A stretch of 36,791 bases of DNA from Bacteroidales bacterium (GCA_017544265.1 JAFYEM010000009.1:1-36791), one strand, 5' to 3'. Counted from the first letter of the stretch, positions 8,699 through 17,542 are shown. Numbers and translations are program-made. Notes: generated from the letters alone by a model not told the origin.

Positions 8699-11600
8699 AC
8701 ACGTGCGTTATTATCTGCAAATATAGCAAAATTCTTTGGATATCGCACGGTAAATGAAGCACCCGAAAGGAAGGCCGAACGACTGTAGAAAAGAGTGCCT
8801 CCGCAGCGGTCCACAATGCTTCTGGAAATTGCCAGGCCGAGCCCGGAACCGCCTGATTTGGTGGTGAAATTAGGGGTGAAAAGCTTGTCCGTATTTTCGG
8901 GCGGCACACCGGGTCCGTTGTCCTCGATGACAATGTCGTAGAAGCCGTCCACGGTGGAGTTACGAAGCGATACCATTATCGCGCCCTCCCGGCCGTCCGC
9001 CGACACAGCCTGAACCGCATTTGTCAGCAGATTCACAATCACGCGGGTAAGCTGGGGCTTGGGGCCCATCACCACCGCCCCGTCCAGGCCGATATAATCG
9101 AATTTGATGTCCGAACGGCTGGAGAACATGGACACTTCCTCCTCCAGAAGCATTCCGAGGTCTATCCTGACGGGATCTTCGGTATAGAGCTTTGCGAAGG
9201 TGGAGAACTCTCCCGCAGTGTCTGCAAGTATGTCTATATGGCTGAGCACAGTGGACGCGACTTCGTCGAATTTCTCCGTCCATGCGCCCTTTCCGGACTG
9301 CTTCATGCGGATGAGCATCTGCAGCTGCAGTTTGATAGGCGTGAGCGGATTTTTGATTTCATGGGCCACCTGTCGGGCCATTTCGCTCCAGGCCTTGTCG
9401 CGTTCGCTGCGGGCCAGGAGTTCAGTGGACTCAGCAAGATCATGGACCATCATGTTGTAGGTCCTCACAAGTGCGCTTATCTCATCCTCGCTGTCATACT
9501 CTATCGGCTCCAGTTCCCGGACATCCCTCACGTTCATCTTCCGGCCCATCTCCTCGAGAGGAGAGAACATGTGCAAAATCACCGTGGAGACTATCATTCT
9601 GGCCACCATAAGCACCACCAGGAAGAAGACTATGATTGTAGCTATATGGAAAATCGCGTCCGAACGGAAGTCTCCGGAATCTTCCGCATAGGGGGTGCAT
9701 ATTATAGCTGTCATGTCCCCGCTGTGGTTGAATACGGGAGCGTAGAGCGCATAATACGGGTGATTCCCGAGTTTTTCCCTGTTGAAGAAGTAGCGGCTGT
9801 GACGGTCGCGGATATTATAGACAGCCTCCCCGGCCATCCTGCGGCCTATTATCATCCTGTCCAGGAGTTCGGGCGCGGTGGTCAGCAGCAACCTGCCGTC
9901 AGGGCTGTAAAGGTTGATGTCGCTCTTGAGATTCGTGCCTATATTGTCAAGTGAGGTGATTATTCTCTGCTCCCGGAGTTCCTCCTGGGTTTCGACCATT
10001 CTCAGGCGGCTCTGGACGCTGTTGGTTATGGCGCCGAGTTTCGACATCATATTGGCCCGGCTGTCCGACAGGGCCCTCTTATAGACAAACCACACGCTGA
10101 ATCCGGTCAGTAAGACCAGGGTGAGCGTCAGAGAGGTATAGAGCACCATGTTTATCCTGGCCCTGTAGTACGAACGGGAGACAAAATACTTCTTCGGACG
10201 GGAAATCAAAAAGAGCGACACCAGGATAAGGGAGGCAAGAGTGAAAATCATCCACTCCACAAGGTATTGCGTCACGGATACTCTCTCGCGTGAGACCACC
10301 ACCGCTGACGAAGGAGAAGAGCAGTGCACGAAATGCACGAAGCCTTCGAAGCCGACGGTATAGTCCTCTCCCCTGTCCCTGGCTGACAATGCCTCCGGAA
10401 GCATGGTCGGATAGGGGTACGCCCCCTTGAAGGTGGACAGCTTCCCGCCATGGTATTTCGCATAGGAATAATTCTTCGGAATCATCACCCGGCCTGGCTC
10501 CGAAATTCCCATAAGCGACAGATAACCAAGATCTTCCCTGTTGGATTTAGGCTCCACCCCGAGAAGCATCGCAGAGGCTCCGCCCTGCTCCGAATAATAG
10601 GTGTAGAAACCCGAATAACGGGCCCGGCCACCCTGGGTGAGGCTGTAGAAAAAACGGGAAGTTTCCGAAATCTGGACACCGTCCCGTATCCTCTCGCCGA
10701 GCATGGCATCCTGGGCCGGAGACGGAGCGTCCCCGAGCAGCACGACCGAAATGTCATAGGCCTGGGAAAGCCGGCCCATGTAATTGTCAATAATCCTGCT
10801 TCGTATGATTCCGCTGGTGTTTCCCAGCACTGAAAGTGATGCTATCACGGGATCGGAGGCTATGGCGTCCTCGACGCCCTGCAACTGTATTTCCAGGGAA
10901 ATATCCCTGTCCAGGGCAAGGGAATTGGCCCACACATCCACCCGGTTTTTCTCTTTCTGGAAGCCCGTGATGGACGATACCAGCACGAAATACAGCGAGA
11001 GCGAGCAGGCGAAAGCCAGCCTGGAAGTGCGGGAGAAAGTATCGTAGCGGAAATGCATCCGGCGTCGCACATAGGGGGAGATAATCTCCGTCAGCATGGG
11101 CAGCGACAGTCCCAGCAGCAGGTACGAGGCATAGACCATCGCCGTATAATAACTCAGCGAGGATATCCGGAAAAGTTCCAGGGTAATTCCGGAATTGAGC
11201 ACTATGCTCCTGAAAGACAGGTGGGTATAGGCAATTATCCCGACCTGCGCCAGCACGGGCAGGATTATTCCGAAAACAGAACCCCGGCTGCGGCGGAAAA
11301 TATCTTTTCTTACAAGCCAGACCGCAAAGACCAGTTCAGTTATGAATGCGTTCAGTATCAATACCGCACCGAGGGAATACAGCACCCCGCCGCCGGCATA
11401 GACAATTGGCGAGAACAGCGGGATCAGCGAACCCAGCGAGCGGCCGCTGAAATAGACTGCGGCCATCAGCGCGGAGAAGGCGGGAAGAGCCCATGAAAAA
11501 CGCCTGAGCGAAGGCCTCACGGCCTGAAGCAGCACCAGGGCAATCGCAGCCATCAGAAACGCTATCCACAGCAGCGGCGAAGTCGCCCTGGAACGCAGCT

Positions 11601-12183
11601 GGAAACTGCCCGGGTCCAGCTTGAAAAGCGGCTGTCCGAGCGCGGATACGACCGGGCCTGTACCGGAAGACAGCGGCACGGGAGCATAGACGCGGCTGAA
11701 TCTTTTGTCTATTTCCTCTCCGGCAATGACGCTGCGTCCGTCCAAATTGCTGCGCCGGAGGACATACCATTTGGACCCGAGATTGGTGTAGGTGTAATGT
11801 GTGCCGACTTTCGAAAGCGGGGAAATCAGCGGGCTCCGGTTATCGCCTATACGCTGAATCAGAATCCTGTCGGTAAGATCGTCGCTGCCGATGGGAAAGG
11901 TGTGAATCCACGATTCCAGGGTGTCCGCTTCATAGCGGTAGAGGACCATGTCGTCGGGGACTCTCGGGAATGAGGCCCAGAGCGGTTCTTCCTGCTCCAG
12001 AGCCTTCCGGGTCAGTACGTCAAGCCTCTCGAGCCGCCTTTCCAGGACCCGTGAAACCTTCGCGGCCTCTTTGTCCGGCTGGCTTCCGTAGGGCGGAAGC
12101 AGCAACGACGCCACCCCCAGCAGCAGTGCCGCCGCAAGCAGCGCAACTGCAATCCACTCCGATATTAGCTTACCTCGTTTCAC
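8695..12183 (-). CDS. Large multi-pass NtrY-like sensor histidine kinase
   Basis: A 1162-residue membrane kinase. TM1 lies at about 9-30 and is followed by an extracytoplasmic region (32-200). A block of about six helices spans 203-405, a second sensor region 408-638, and helices lie near 642-661 and 679-701. A third sensor region (702-843), a helix at 845-870 and a HAMP domain (about 870-920) lead into the kinase. H941 in VAHEIKNPLTPIKL is the phosphorylated His. ATP-binding boxes are N1055 (NLLTNAVQAV), EDNGPGVP and GGSGLGLAIS. Such PAS-less, multi-sensor NtrY relatives usually pair with an NtrC-like regulator, and one lies in the same chain at 15645-16793. The start is GTG, overlapping the rlmH stop as GTGA; the next ATG would remove TM1. 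The ligand is unknown. Confidence 0.9.
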   Translation of the reverse strand: MKRGKLISEWIAVALLAAALLLGVASLLLPPYGSQPDKEAAKVSRVLERRLERLDVLTRKALEQEEPLWASFPRVPDDMVLYRYEADTLESWIHTFPIGSDDLTDRILIQRIGDNRSPLISPLSKVGTHYTYTNLGSKWYVLRRSNLDGRSVIAGEEIDKRFSRVYAPVPLSSGTGPVVSALGQPLFKLDPGSFQLRSRATSPLLWIAFLMAAIALVLLQAVRPSLRRFSWALPAFSALMAAVYFSGRSLGSLIPLFSPIVYAGGGVLYSLGAVLILNAFITELVFAVWLVRKDIFRRSRGSVFGIILPVLAQVGIIAYTHLSFRSIVLNSGITLELFRISSLSYYTAMVYASYLLLGLSLPMLTEIISPYVRRRMHFRYDTFSRTSRLAFACSLSLYFVLVSSITGFQKEKNRVDVWANSLALDRDISLEIQLQGVEDAIASDPVIASLSVLGNTSGIIRSRIIDNYMGRLSQAYDISVVLLGDAPSPAQDAMLGERIRDGVQISETSRFFYSLTQGGRARYSGFYTYYSEQGGASAMLLGVEPKSNREDLGYLSLMGISEPGRVMIPKNYSYAKYHGGKLSTFKGAYPYPTMLPEALSARDRGEDYTVGFEGFVHFVHCSSPSSAVVVSRERVSVTQYLVEWMIFTLASLILVSLFLISRPKKYFVSRSYYRARINMVLYTSLTLTLVLLTGFSVWFVYKRALSDSRANMMSKLGAITNSVQSRLRMVETQEELREQRIITSLDNIGTNLKSDINLYSPDGRLLLTTAPELLDRMIIGRRMAGEAVYNIRDRHSRYFFNREKLGNHPYYALYAPVFNHSGDMTAIICTPYAEDSGDFRSDAIFHIATIIVFFLVVLMVARMIVSTVILHMFSPLEEMGRKMNVRDVRELEPIEYDSEDEISALVRTYNMMVHDLAESTELLARSERDKAWSEMARQVAHEIKNPLTPIKLQLQMLIRMKQSGKGAWTEKFDEVASTVLSHIDILADTAGEFSTFAKLYTEDPVRIDLGMLLEEEVSMFSSRSDIKFDYIGLDGAVVMGPKPQLTRVIVNLLTNAVQAVSADGREGAIMVSLRNSTVDGFYDIVIEDNGPGVPPENTDKLFTPNFTTKSGGSGLGLAISRSIVDRCGGTLFYSRSAFLSGASFTVRYPKNFAIFADNNARV

Positions 12184-12650
12184 TCGTTATGGTAGGGTTC
12201 GTGGCGGATTATCGTGAAGGCGCGGTATAGTTGCTCGACGAAAAAGAGGCGGACCATCTGGTGTGTAAACGTCATTTTCGAAAGCGCCAGCAACCCGTCC
12301 GCTCTGGAATAGACAGCCTCGCTGAAGCCTAAAGCACCTCCGACCACGAACACGAGGTCGCGGCCGCCCCTGGACAGCTTTCCTTCCAGAAATGCCGCAA
12401 ACTCCACCGAACGGTACTCCCTGCCTCTTTCATCCAGAAGTATAACCTCGTCCGAAGCTTTCAGCTTGGAAAGAATCAGTTCCCCCTCCTTTGCCTTCAC
12501 CGCCTCAGGAGTCCATGACGACGCGCCTTTGACCGCCGGGATTTCCACCATCGCGAACTTTGCATAATGACCAAGCCGCGACACATAATTGTCTATGGCG
12601 TCGCTTATCCAGCCGCCATCAGTCTTCCCAACCGTCAGCAGCGTTATCAT
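12180..12650 (-). CDS. rlmH: 23S rRNA pseudouridine-1915 N3-methyltransferase
   Basis: A 156-residue SPOUT-class methyltransferase that uses S-adenosylmethionine to methylate Psi1915 in helix 69 of 23S rRNA. The trefoil-knot signature is clear: [19 protein letters not shown], then [13 protein letters not shown], then [24 protein letters not shown], ending in [10 protein letters not shown]. Length equals that of the family. The ATG overlaps the lptB stop by 4 bp and its own stop overlaps the GTG of the kinase gene by 4 bp. Confidence 0.96.
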   Translation of the reverse strand: MITLLTVGKTDGGWISDAIDNYVSRLGHYAKFAMVEIPAVKGASSWTPEAVKAKEGELILSKLKASDEVILLDERGREYRSVEFAAFLEGKLSRGGRDLVFVVGGALGFSEAVYSRADGLLALSKMTFTHQMVRLFFVEQLYRAFTIIRHEPYHNE

Positions 12651-13735
12651 TCCTCCCCCTGCTGCTCCGCAGCGGCAGATTCCTTCTCTTGCTGCACTGC
12701 AGTGGCAGATTCCTCCGCTTGCTGCACTGCAGCGTCAGAGGCACCTGCCGAACCTTTATAGGGGGTCGATGGTTCGCCAGATGCCTCTGACGCTGCGCCG
12801 GAAGCGGCAGCTGGCATGGTTTCGGCGGCATAGACACCATTTAAAGCTGCCGGGGCCATGTCAGATGACGGCGGTGCGGTTGGAGCGGCGTTGACGTTCC
12901 GGGGGGCATCGACCCCCTGAACAGCCCCACGGGGCGTCAACGACGCGGCAGAAGCGGCAGAGGCGGCAGAGGCGGCCTGGGCCTCGGCGCGTGCGCGTTC
13001 GACGGACTTGGAGCGCTTCAGCACAAAGCCCGAACCAAGATACTTTGTACGCACATCCTCATCGGCAGACAGAGCCTCCGGAGTACCCTCCTGAAGGATG
13101 GTTCCCTCGTAAAGCAGGTAGGCCCTGTCAGTGATTGCAAGCGTTTCGCCGACATTGTGGTCGGTGATAATGACGCCGATATTGCGGTACTTGAGCTTTG
13201 CGATGATATACTGGATGTCTTCCACGGCAATAGGGTCAACTCCGGCGAAAGGCTCGTCCAGCAGAATGAATTTCGGGTCCACGGCAAGCGCACGGGCGAT
13301 TTCGCAGCGGCGTCTCTCACCACCGGAAAGCTGGATGCCTTTGCTCTTGCGGACCTTCGAAAGATTAAACTCATTAATCAGGTTCTCCAGCCTCTGCGAC
13401 CTCTCCTCCTTAGTCATGTCCGCCATTTCCATGACAGACATGATATTGTCCTCGACACTCATTTTACGGAAGACGGAAGCCTCCTGCGGGAGGTAGCCGA
13501 CTCCCTTCTGGGAGCGCTTGAACATCGGGAGGTCCGTGATTTCCTCGTCATCGAGGAAAATGCGGCCTTCATTGGGGACTATCTGGCCGGTTATCATATA
13601 GAAACTGGTCGTCTTGCCAGCGCCGTTAGGACCGAGGAAGCCGACGATCTCGCCCTGGCTCACCTCCATCGAAACGCCCTTCACGACAGTGCGGACGCCA
13701 TATTTCTTAACCAAATTCTCTGCTCTGAGTTTCAT
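12647..13735 (-). CDS. lptB: LPS export ABC transporter ATPase LptB with a repeat-derived C-terminal tail
   Basis: A 362-residue protein. Residues 1-245 are a complete LptB: Walker A GPNGAGKT (35-42), Q-loop Q84, signature LSGGE (136-140), Walker B FILLDEPF (157-164) and H193. It powers extraction of lipopolysaccharide from the inner membrane by the LptFGC complex. Usual length is about 240-255. The extra roughly 110 residues are Ala/Ser/Pro/Glu-rich and come from a 286-bp block of hairpin repeats (12661-12946) that is also inside dnaX, read in the same frame. An AS-AAS tandem run (12945-12975) joins core and tail. The tail is probably disordered. The gene starts 6 bp after dnaX. Confidence 0.95.
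   Translation of the reverse strand: MKLRAENLVKKYGVRTVVKGVSMEVSQGEIVGFLGPNGAGKTTSFYMITGQIVPNEGRIFLDDEEITDLPMFKRSQKGVGYLPQEASVFRKMSVEDNIMSVMEMADMTKEERSQRLENLINEFNLSKVRKSKGIQLSGGERRRCEIARALAVDPKFILLDEPFAGVDPIAVEDIQYIIAKLKYRNIGVIITDHNVGETLAITDRAYLLYEGTILQEGTPEALSADEDVRTKYLGSGFVLKRSKSVERARAEAQAASAASAASAASLTPRGAVQGVDAPRNVNAAPTAPPSSDMAPAALNGVYAAETMPAAASGAASEASGEPSTPYKGSAGASDAAVQQAEESATAVQQEKESAAAEQQGEE
12661..12946. repeat. Palindromic element block A, translated as the LptB tail
   Basis: A 286-bp block with no gaps against block B and about 12 differences by hand count. Three roughly 30-bp tandem units (12661-12735) come first. Hairpin A1 (12729-12796) has perfect 15-bp arms GCAGCGTCAGAGGCA/TGCCTCTGACGCTGC. 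A2 (12808-12867) has imperfect 12-bp arms. A3 (12885-12946) has 11 of 12 arm pairs plus two inner hairpins (GGGGG/CCCCC and GCCCC/GGGGC). Each apical loop holds ATCGACCCCCT or a close variant; A1 carries it on the opposite strand. Confidence 0.93.
12945..12975. repeat. 9-bp tandem repeat
   Basis: About three copies of GAGGCGGCA, coding for AAS repeats at the junction between the LptB core and the repeat-derived tail. Confidence 0.7.
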
Positions 13736-13741
13736 ATTCTT

Positions 13742-15640
13742 CTACTTGACATCCAGTCCGAGGTCCTGGACGAATTTATTCACGTCTGGATTTGTTTCAA
13801 TGAGCACTTTCGCCTTCTGCTCAGGCATATAGGGCTCCACGCTTTTCATTTCACTCTCCGGAGTGACGGAAACCACCACGTTCACCTTCGTACATCCGAG
13901 AGCTGAGCGAAGTCTCGTTTCGAGTTCTCTGAGGAGTTTTTCCTCCACCCACTGCTTCTGCGATGTGTTGGTAACTTCGAAGTCTAGGATTTTCACTCCG
14001 CCTTCTTCGGAAACCGTGATTTTTCCGGAGGAAATCATATTTGCAAGGCGCGGTTTCGAGGCATAGGCAGCCGAGAGTTCTTTCCACTTCTGCTGCATAA
14101 GTTCGTCAGAAGGCAGCATCTCCTGTGCATTTTCCTGCTCGGTTTCGTCTTCTGCAGGAGTTTCGTCCATCAGTGCATTCATGGAAAGCGCGGACCCGGT
14201 CTTCGCCGCCCTGCGCCTTGCAGGTGCAGCTTTCGCCGGCTGCTCCGCAGCGGCAGATTCCTTCTCTTGCTGCACTGCAGCGTCAGATTCCTTCGCTTTC
14301 TGCACTGCAGCGTCAGAGGCACCTGCCGAACCTTTATAGGGGGTCGATGGTTCGTCAGATGCCTCTGACGCTGCGGCGGAAGCGGCAGCTGGCATGGTTT
14401 CGGCGGCATCGACACCCTTTGAAGCCGCCGGGACCATGTCAGATGACGGCGGTGCGGTTGGAGCGTCGTTGACGTTCCGGGGGGCATCGACCCCCTGAAC
14501 AGCCCCACGGGGCGTCAACGACGCAGCAGGGGCGGCGGGAATGGCATTGACGATGAAACAGAGTTTCATAAGGGCGAACTCTATATGAAGCCTCGGATTC
14601 ACCGCAGACTTATAGCCGGATTCACAGGAAGTCGTAATCTCCAGAGCGTCGTAAAGGAATTTCAGCGGACAGCGCGCAGCCTGCTCCGAATAACTTTGCC
14701 TGAGCGCATCCGGCATATCCAGCAGAGCCGCTATCGAAGCCGTCTTTGACACTACCAGGTTACGGATATGCGACGAAAGCGACGACACGAAATAAAGAGC
14801 GTTGAAGCCCTTGGAAAGCACCTCGTCGAAGGTCATCAGCGCAGCCTGGTAATCCCCGGAAAGGAAATTGTCAGTGAGGGAGAAACTATATTTGTAGTCC
14901 AGCACATTCAAGTTCCGGATGACATCGTCATACTGGATATCAGTGCCGCAGAAGGCAACAGTCTGGTCGAAAATCGTGAGTGCGTCACGCATCGCCCCGT
15001 CTGCCTTCTCAGCAATGACATGAAGCGAACGCTCATCCACCGTAATCCCCTCCTTAGATGCAATATCACTCAGATTACGGACCATGTCCCGAACCGAAAT
15101 ACGGTTGAAATCGTAAGTCTGGCAGCGGGAGAGAATAGTCGGGAGAATCTTGTGCTTCTCCGTTGTCGCAAGTATGAAAATCGCATGTGCAGGAGGTTCC
15201 TCAAGTGTTTTCAGGAAAGCATTGAAGGCCGCCTGCGAGAGCATGTGCACCTCGTCGATAATATAGACACTGTAACGCCCGACCTGCGGAGGCACCTGGA
15301 CCTTCTCCATCAGCGTCTTGATATCCTCAACACTGTTGTTGGACGCCGCGTCCATCTCGTGGATGCAGTACGAGCGCCCCTCCCTGAAGGAAATGCAGGA
15401 TTCACACTCTCCGCACGGCTCCATGTCAGGTCCCGGATTGGAACAGTTTATCATCTTCGCGAAAATTCGCGCAGTAGTGGTCTTTCCGACGCCCCTGGGG
15501 CCGCAGAAAAGATAGGCATGGGCGAGCTGGCCGCGACGGATGGAATTGGACAGCGTGCGGGCGATGTTGTCCTGCCCGATAAGGGTGCCGAACGACTCCG
15601 GGCGGTACTTTCTGGCCGAAACCATATATTGTTCTGACAT
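13742..15640 (-). CDS. dnaX: DNA polymerase III subunit gamma/tau with a repeat-derived insert
   Basis: A 632-residue clamp-loader ATPase. Residues 1-365 hold the AAA+ module and collar: Walker A GPRGVGKT (47-54), zinc-binding C66, C76, C79 and C82, the DEVH box (129-132) and sensor 1 (ATTEKHKILPTILSRC). A low-complexity segment at about 369-470 follows, nearly identical to the LptB tail and encoded by the 14239-14524 repeat block. After an RRR-rich stretch comes a C-terminal domain (about 500-632) like the tau-specific region. The insert lies in the flexible linker between collar and C-terminal domain, where it should be tolerated. The gene starts 4 bp after the response regulator. Confidence 0.95.
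   Translation of the reverse strand: MSEQYMVSARKYRPESFGTLIGQDNIARTLSNSIRRGQLAHAYLFCGPRGVGKTTTARIFAKMINCSNPGPDMEPCGECESCISFREGRSYCIHEMDAASNNSVEDIKTLMEKVQVPPQVGRYSVYIIDEVHMLSQAAFNAFLKTLEEPPAHAIFILATTEKHKILPTILSRCQTYDFNRISVRDMVRNLSDIASKEGITVDERSLHVIAEKADGAMRDALTIFDQTVAFCGTDIQYDDVIRNLNVLDYKYSFSLTDNFLSGDYQAALMTFDEVLSKGFNALYFVSSLSSHIRNLVVSKTASIAALLDMPDALRQSYSEQAARCPLKFLYDALEITTSCESGYKSAVNPRLHIEFALMKLCFIVNAIPAAPAASLTPRGAVQGVDAPRNVNDAPTAPPSSDMVPAASKGVDAAETMPAAASAAASEASDEPSTPYKGSAGASDAAVQKAKESDAAVQQEKESAAAEQPAKAAPARRRAAKTGSALSMNALMDETPAEDETEQENAQEMLPSDELMQQKWKELSAAYASKPRLANMISSGKITVSEEGGVKILDFEVTNTSQKQWVEEKLLRELETRLRSALGCTKVNVVVSVTPESEMKSVEPYMPEQKAKVLIETNPDVNKFVQDLGLDVK
14239..14524. repeat. Palindromic element block B, translated inside DnaX
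   Basis: The same 286-bp arrangement as block A in the same orientation and reading frame, 1.58 kb away. Hairpin B1 is 14307-14374 (perfect 15-bp arms), B2 14386-14445 (inner CGGCGGC/GCCGCCG is perfect here) and B3 14463-14524 (12 of 12 pairs, GCGTCGTTGACG/CGTCAACGACGC). Loop cores are at 14338-14348, 14408-14418 and 14486-14496. Its stems are more regular than those of block A. Confidence 0.93.
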
Positions 15641-15644
15641 AGGC

Positions 15645-16793
15645 CTATATATTTACGTAGTTGCGCACATCATCCTCCGTGACGGTATCGCCGCCGAGAA
15701 TCAGCAGACGTTCCACCACATTGCGGAGTTCGCGTATATTTCCTGTCCATGTCTTTTTGACCAGCAGGTCCATCGCCCCGGCGGAGAAGGCCTTCTTCTG
15801 AAGGCCGCTCTCGGAAAGCGCGCCTATGAAATAATTCACCAGCAGCGGAATATCGCTTTTCCTCTCGTCGAGGGTAGGCACCCGTATGACTATGACGCTC
15901 AGGCGGTGGTAAAGATCCTCGCGGAATCGCCCTGCGGCAATTTCGCTCATAAGGTCCTTGTTGGTCGCCGCCACCACACGCACGTTCACCTCTATGTCCT
16001 TGTCCGAGCCCACGCGGGAAATCTTCCTTTCCTGAAGCACCCGGAGCACCTTCGCCTGGGCCGCCAGCGACATGTCCCCGATTTCATCGAGGAAAAGGGT
16101 CCCGCCGTCCGCCTGTTCGAATTTTCCCTTGTGCTGCTTTATGGCAGAGGTGAACGAGCCCTTTTCGTGGCCGAAAAGTTCACTCTCGATCAGTTCCGAG
16201 GGGATGGCGGCGCAGTTGACCTCGATATAAGGCGCCATGGACCTCTGCGAAAGCTGGTGCAGGCTGCGCGCGACCAGTTCCTTGCCCGAACCGTTCGCGC
16301 CCGTGATAAGCACCCCCGCATCGGTGGGAGCTACCTTCGCTATCATCTCCCGGATATGCGAAATGGCCTCGGACTCCCCTATCATCTCCTGCCCATAGAC
16401 TTTCTTCTTCAGGGCCCTTGTCTGGGTTACCAGCGAAGCCTTGTCAGTGGCATTCTTGAGCGTTATCAGAATACGGTTTATGTCCAGGGGCTTCTCTATG
16501 AAATCATAGGCCCCCTTCTTGATGCAGTCCACTGCCGTGGAAATGTCCGCGTGCCCTGAAATCATGATTACAGGCGACTCTATCCCTTCCTCGCCGAGTT
16601 TCACAAGGAGTTCCACCCCGTCCATTCCCGGCATCTTGATGTCGCAGAATATCGCATCGAATTTTTCCTTCGACACGATGGAAAGGGCCGTGGATGCATC
16701 CTCGGCCGTCTCGACCTTATAGTCCTCCATTTCCAGTATTTCCCTGAGCGAATTCCGGATAGCCCGCTCATCATCGACAATCAGAACTTTCAT
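15645..16793 (-). CDS. NtrC-like sigma-54 response regulator without a DNA-binding domain
   Basis: A 382-residue regulator. The receiver domain (1-118) has the acidic pocket VDDE and the phosphoacceptor D51 in CDIKMPGMDG. The AAA+ sigma-54 activation domain (about 137-365) has Walker A GANGSGKE (165-172), the sigma-54 contact loop as GSFTSA (212-217, usually GAFTGA) and Walker B GTLFLDEIGD (231-240). The protein ends right after the helical lid (EDDVRNYVNI), with no Fis-type helix-turn-helix. It may activate sigma-54 polymerase from solution, or need a partner for DNA binding. It heads the long minus-strand gene chain and is a plausible partner of the NtrY-like kinase at 8695-12183. A weak promoter candidate, GATATTTG (minus strand, 16821-16828), lies upstream. 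Confidence 0.92.
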   Translation of the reverse strand: MKVLIVDDERAIRNSLREILEMEDYKVETAEDASTALSIVSKEKFDAIFCDIKMPGMDGVELLVKLGEEGIESPVIMISGHADISTAVDCIKKGAYDFIEKPLDINRILITLKNATDKASLVTQTRALKKKVYGQEMIGESEAISHIREMIAKVAPTDAGVLITGANGSGKELVARSLHQLSQRSMAPYIEVNCAAIPSELIESELFGHEKGSFTSAIKQHKGKFEQADGGTLFLDEIGDMSLAAQAKVLRVLQERKISRVGSDKDIEVNVRVVAATNKDLMSEIAAGRFREDLYHRLSVIVIRVPTLDERKSDIPLLVNYFIGALSESGLQKKAFSAGAMDLLVKKTWTGNIRELRNVVERLLILGGDTVTEDDVRNYVNI

Positions 16794-16840
16794 CTCTAAA
16801 ACAGCATCTTAATAATTTTACAAATATCGCAAAAATTTTC

Positions 16841-16848
16841 TACATTTG
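16841..16848 (+). promoter_or_regulatory. Candidate -7 promoter element for cmk
   Basis: TACATTTG matches the Bacteroidetes TAnnTTTG -7 consensus in an A/T-rich divergent spacer. Only 7 nt separate it from the cmk ATG, so the leader would be extremely short. I see no clear TTG at the -33 distance. Confidence 0.5.
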
Positions 16849-16855
16849 TACCATT

Positions 16856-17542
16856 ATGAATGTACCTGATATCATCATAGCGGTCGATGGCTATTCATCG
16901 ACGGGAAAAAGCACTTTTGCAAAACTTGCCGCGGGCCGTTTCGGCTTCCTTTATCTGGACAGCGGCGCGATGTACCGCGGAGTGACGCTGCACGCGATGG
17001 AAAGCGGCTTCGCCGGGGCTTCCGGGTCTATAGACACTGCGGGGCTGCTTGCATCTCTGGACGGAGTGGACCTTCATTTCGAAGCGGACGGCCTGCATAT
17101 CGGCAAGCGCCTGATTGAGCCGCTAATCCGTTCGCTGGAGGTCTCTTCGCTGGTCTCCCCCGTCGCCGCCATCCCCGAAGTCAGGGCCTGGGTAGACAAG
17201 AGGCTGCATCTGTTTTCCGAAGGCGGACGAGTCATAATGGACGGACGCGACATCGGAACGACCGTTTTCCCGAATGCGGAACTGAAAATTTTCATGACCG
17301 CGGATCCGATGGTCCGTGCCCGCAGGCGCTTCGACGAGATGGTCGCAAAAGGCGAAAGCCCATCCATAGACGATGTCTATAAGAACCTTCTCGAACGCGA
17401 CCGCATAGACTCCACCCGCGAAACTTCTCCGCTGACGCAGGCCCCCGACGCCTTTGTCCTGGACAATACCGACATGACGCTCCATGAGGAAATTGTCTGG
17501 CTGCAAGGGCTTATACAGGGCCGTTTTTCCATTCTCGGATGA
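16856..17542 (+). CDS. cmk: Cytidylate kinase
   Basis: A 228-residue nucleoside monophosphate kinase that phosphorylates CMP and dCMP with ATP. The N-terminal P-loop region reads IAVDGYSSTGKST, followed by LDSGAMYRGVTL, the CMP-binding segment. DGRDIGTTVFPNAELKIFMTA and the Arg-rich lid RARRRFDEM are also typical. Length is normal. The stop overlaps the ispH start as ATGA. It opens a short plus-strand operon that diverges from the response-regulator chain. Confidence 0.96.
   Translation: MNVPDIIIAVDGYSSTGKSTFAKLAAGRFGFLYLDSGAMYRGVTLHAMESGFAGASGSIDTAGLLASLDGVDLHFEADGLHIGKRLIEPLIRSLEVSSLVSPVAAIPEVRAWVDKRLHLFSEGGRVIMDGRDIGTTVFPNAELKIFMTADPMVRARRRFDEMVAKGESPSIDDVYKNLLERDRIDSTRETSPLTQAPDAFVLDNTDMTLHEEIVWLQGLIQGRFSILG

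Noticed and set aside
12661-12946. CRISPR array or ordinary short tandem repeat
   Set aside because: Repeats are not separated by unique spacers of constant length. The dominant structure is nested inverted repeats, with only a short tandem part at one end.
13157-13906. Plus-strand frames opposite lptB and dnaX, including those across the repeat blocks (12560-12894, 14125-14472)
   Set aside because: They are antisense to certain genes. Palindromes naturally leave open frames on both strands, so the frames are not evidence of coding.
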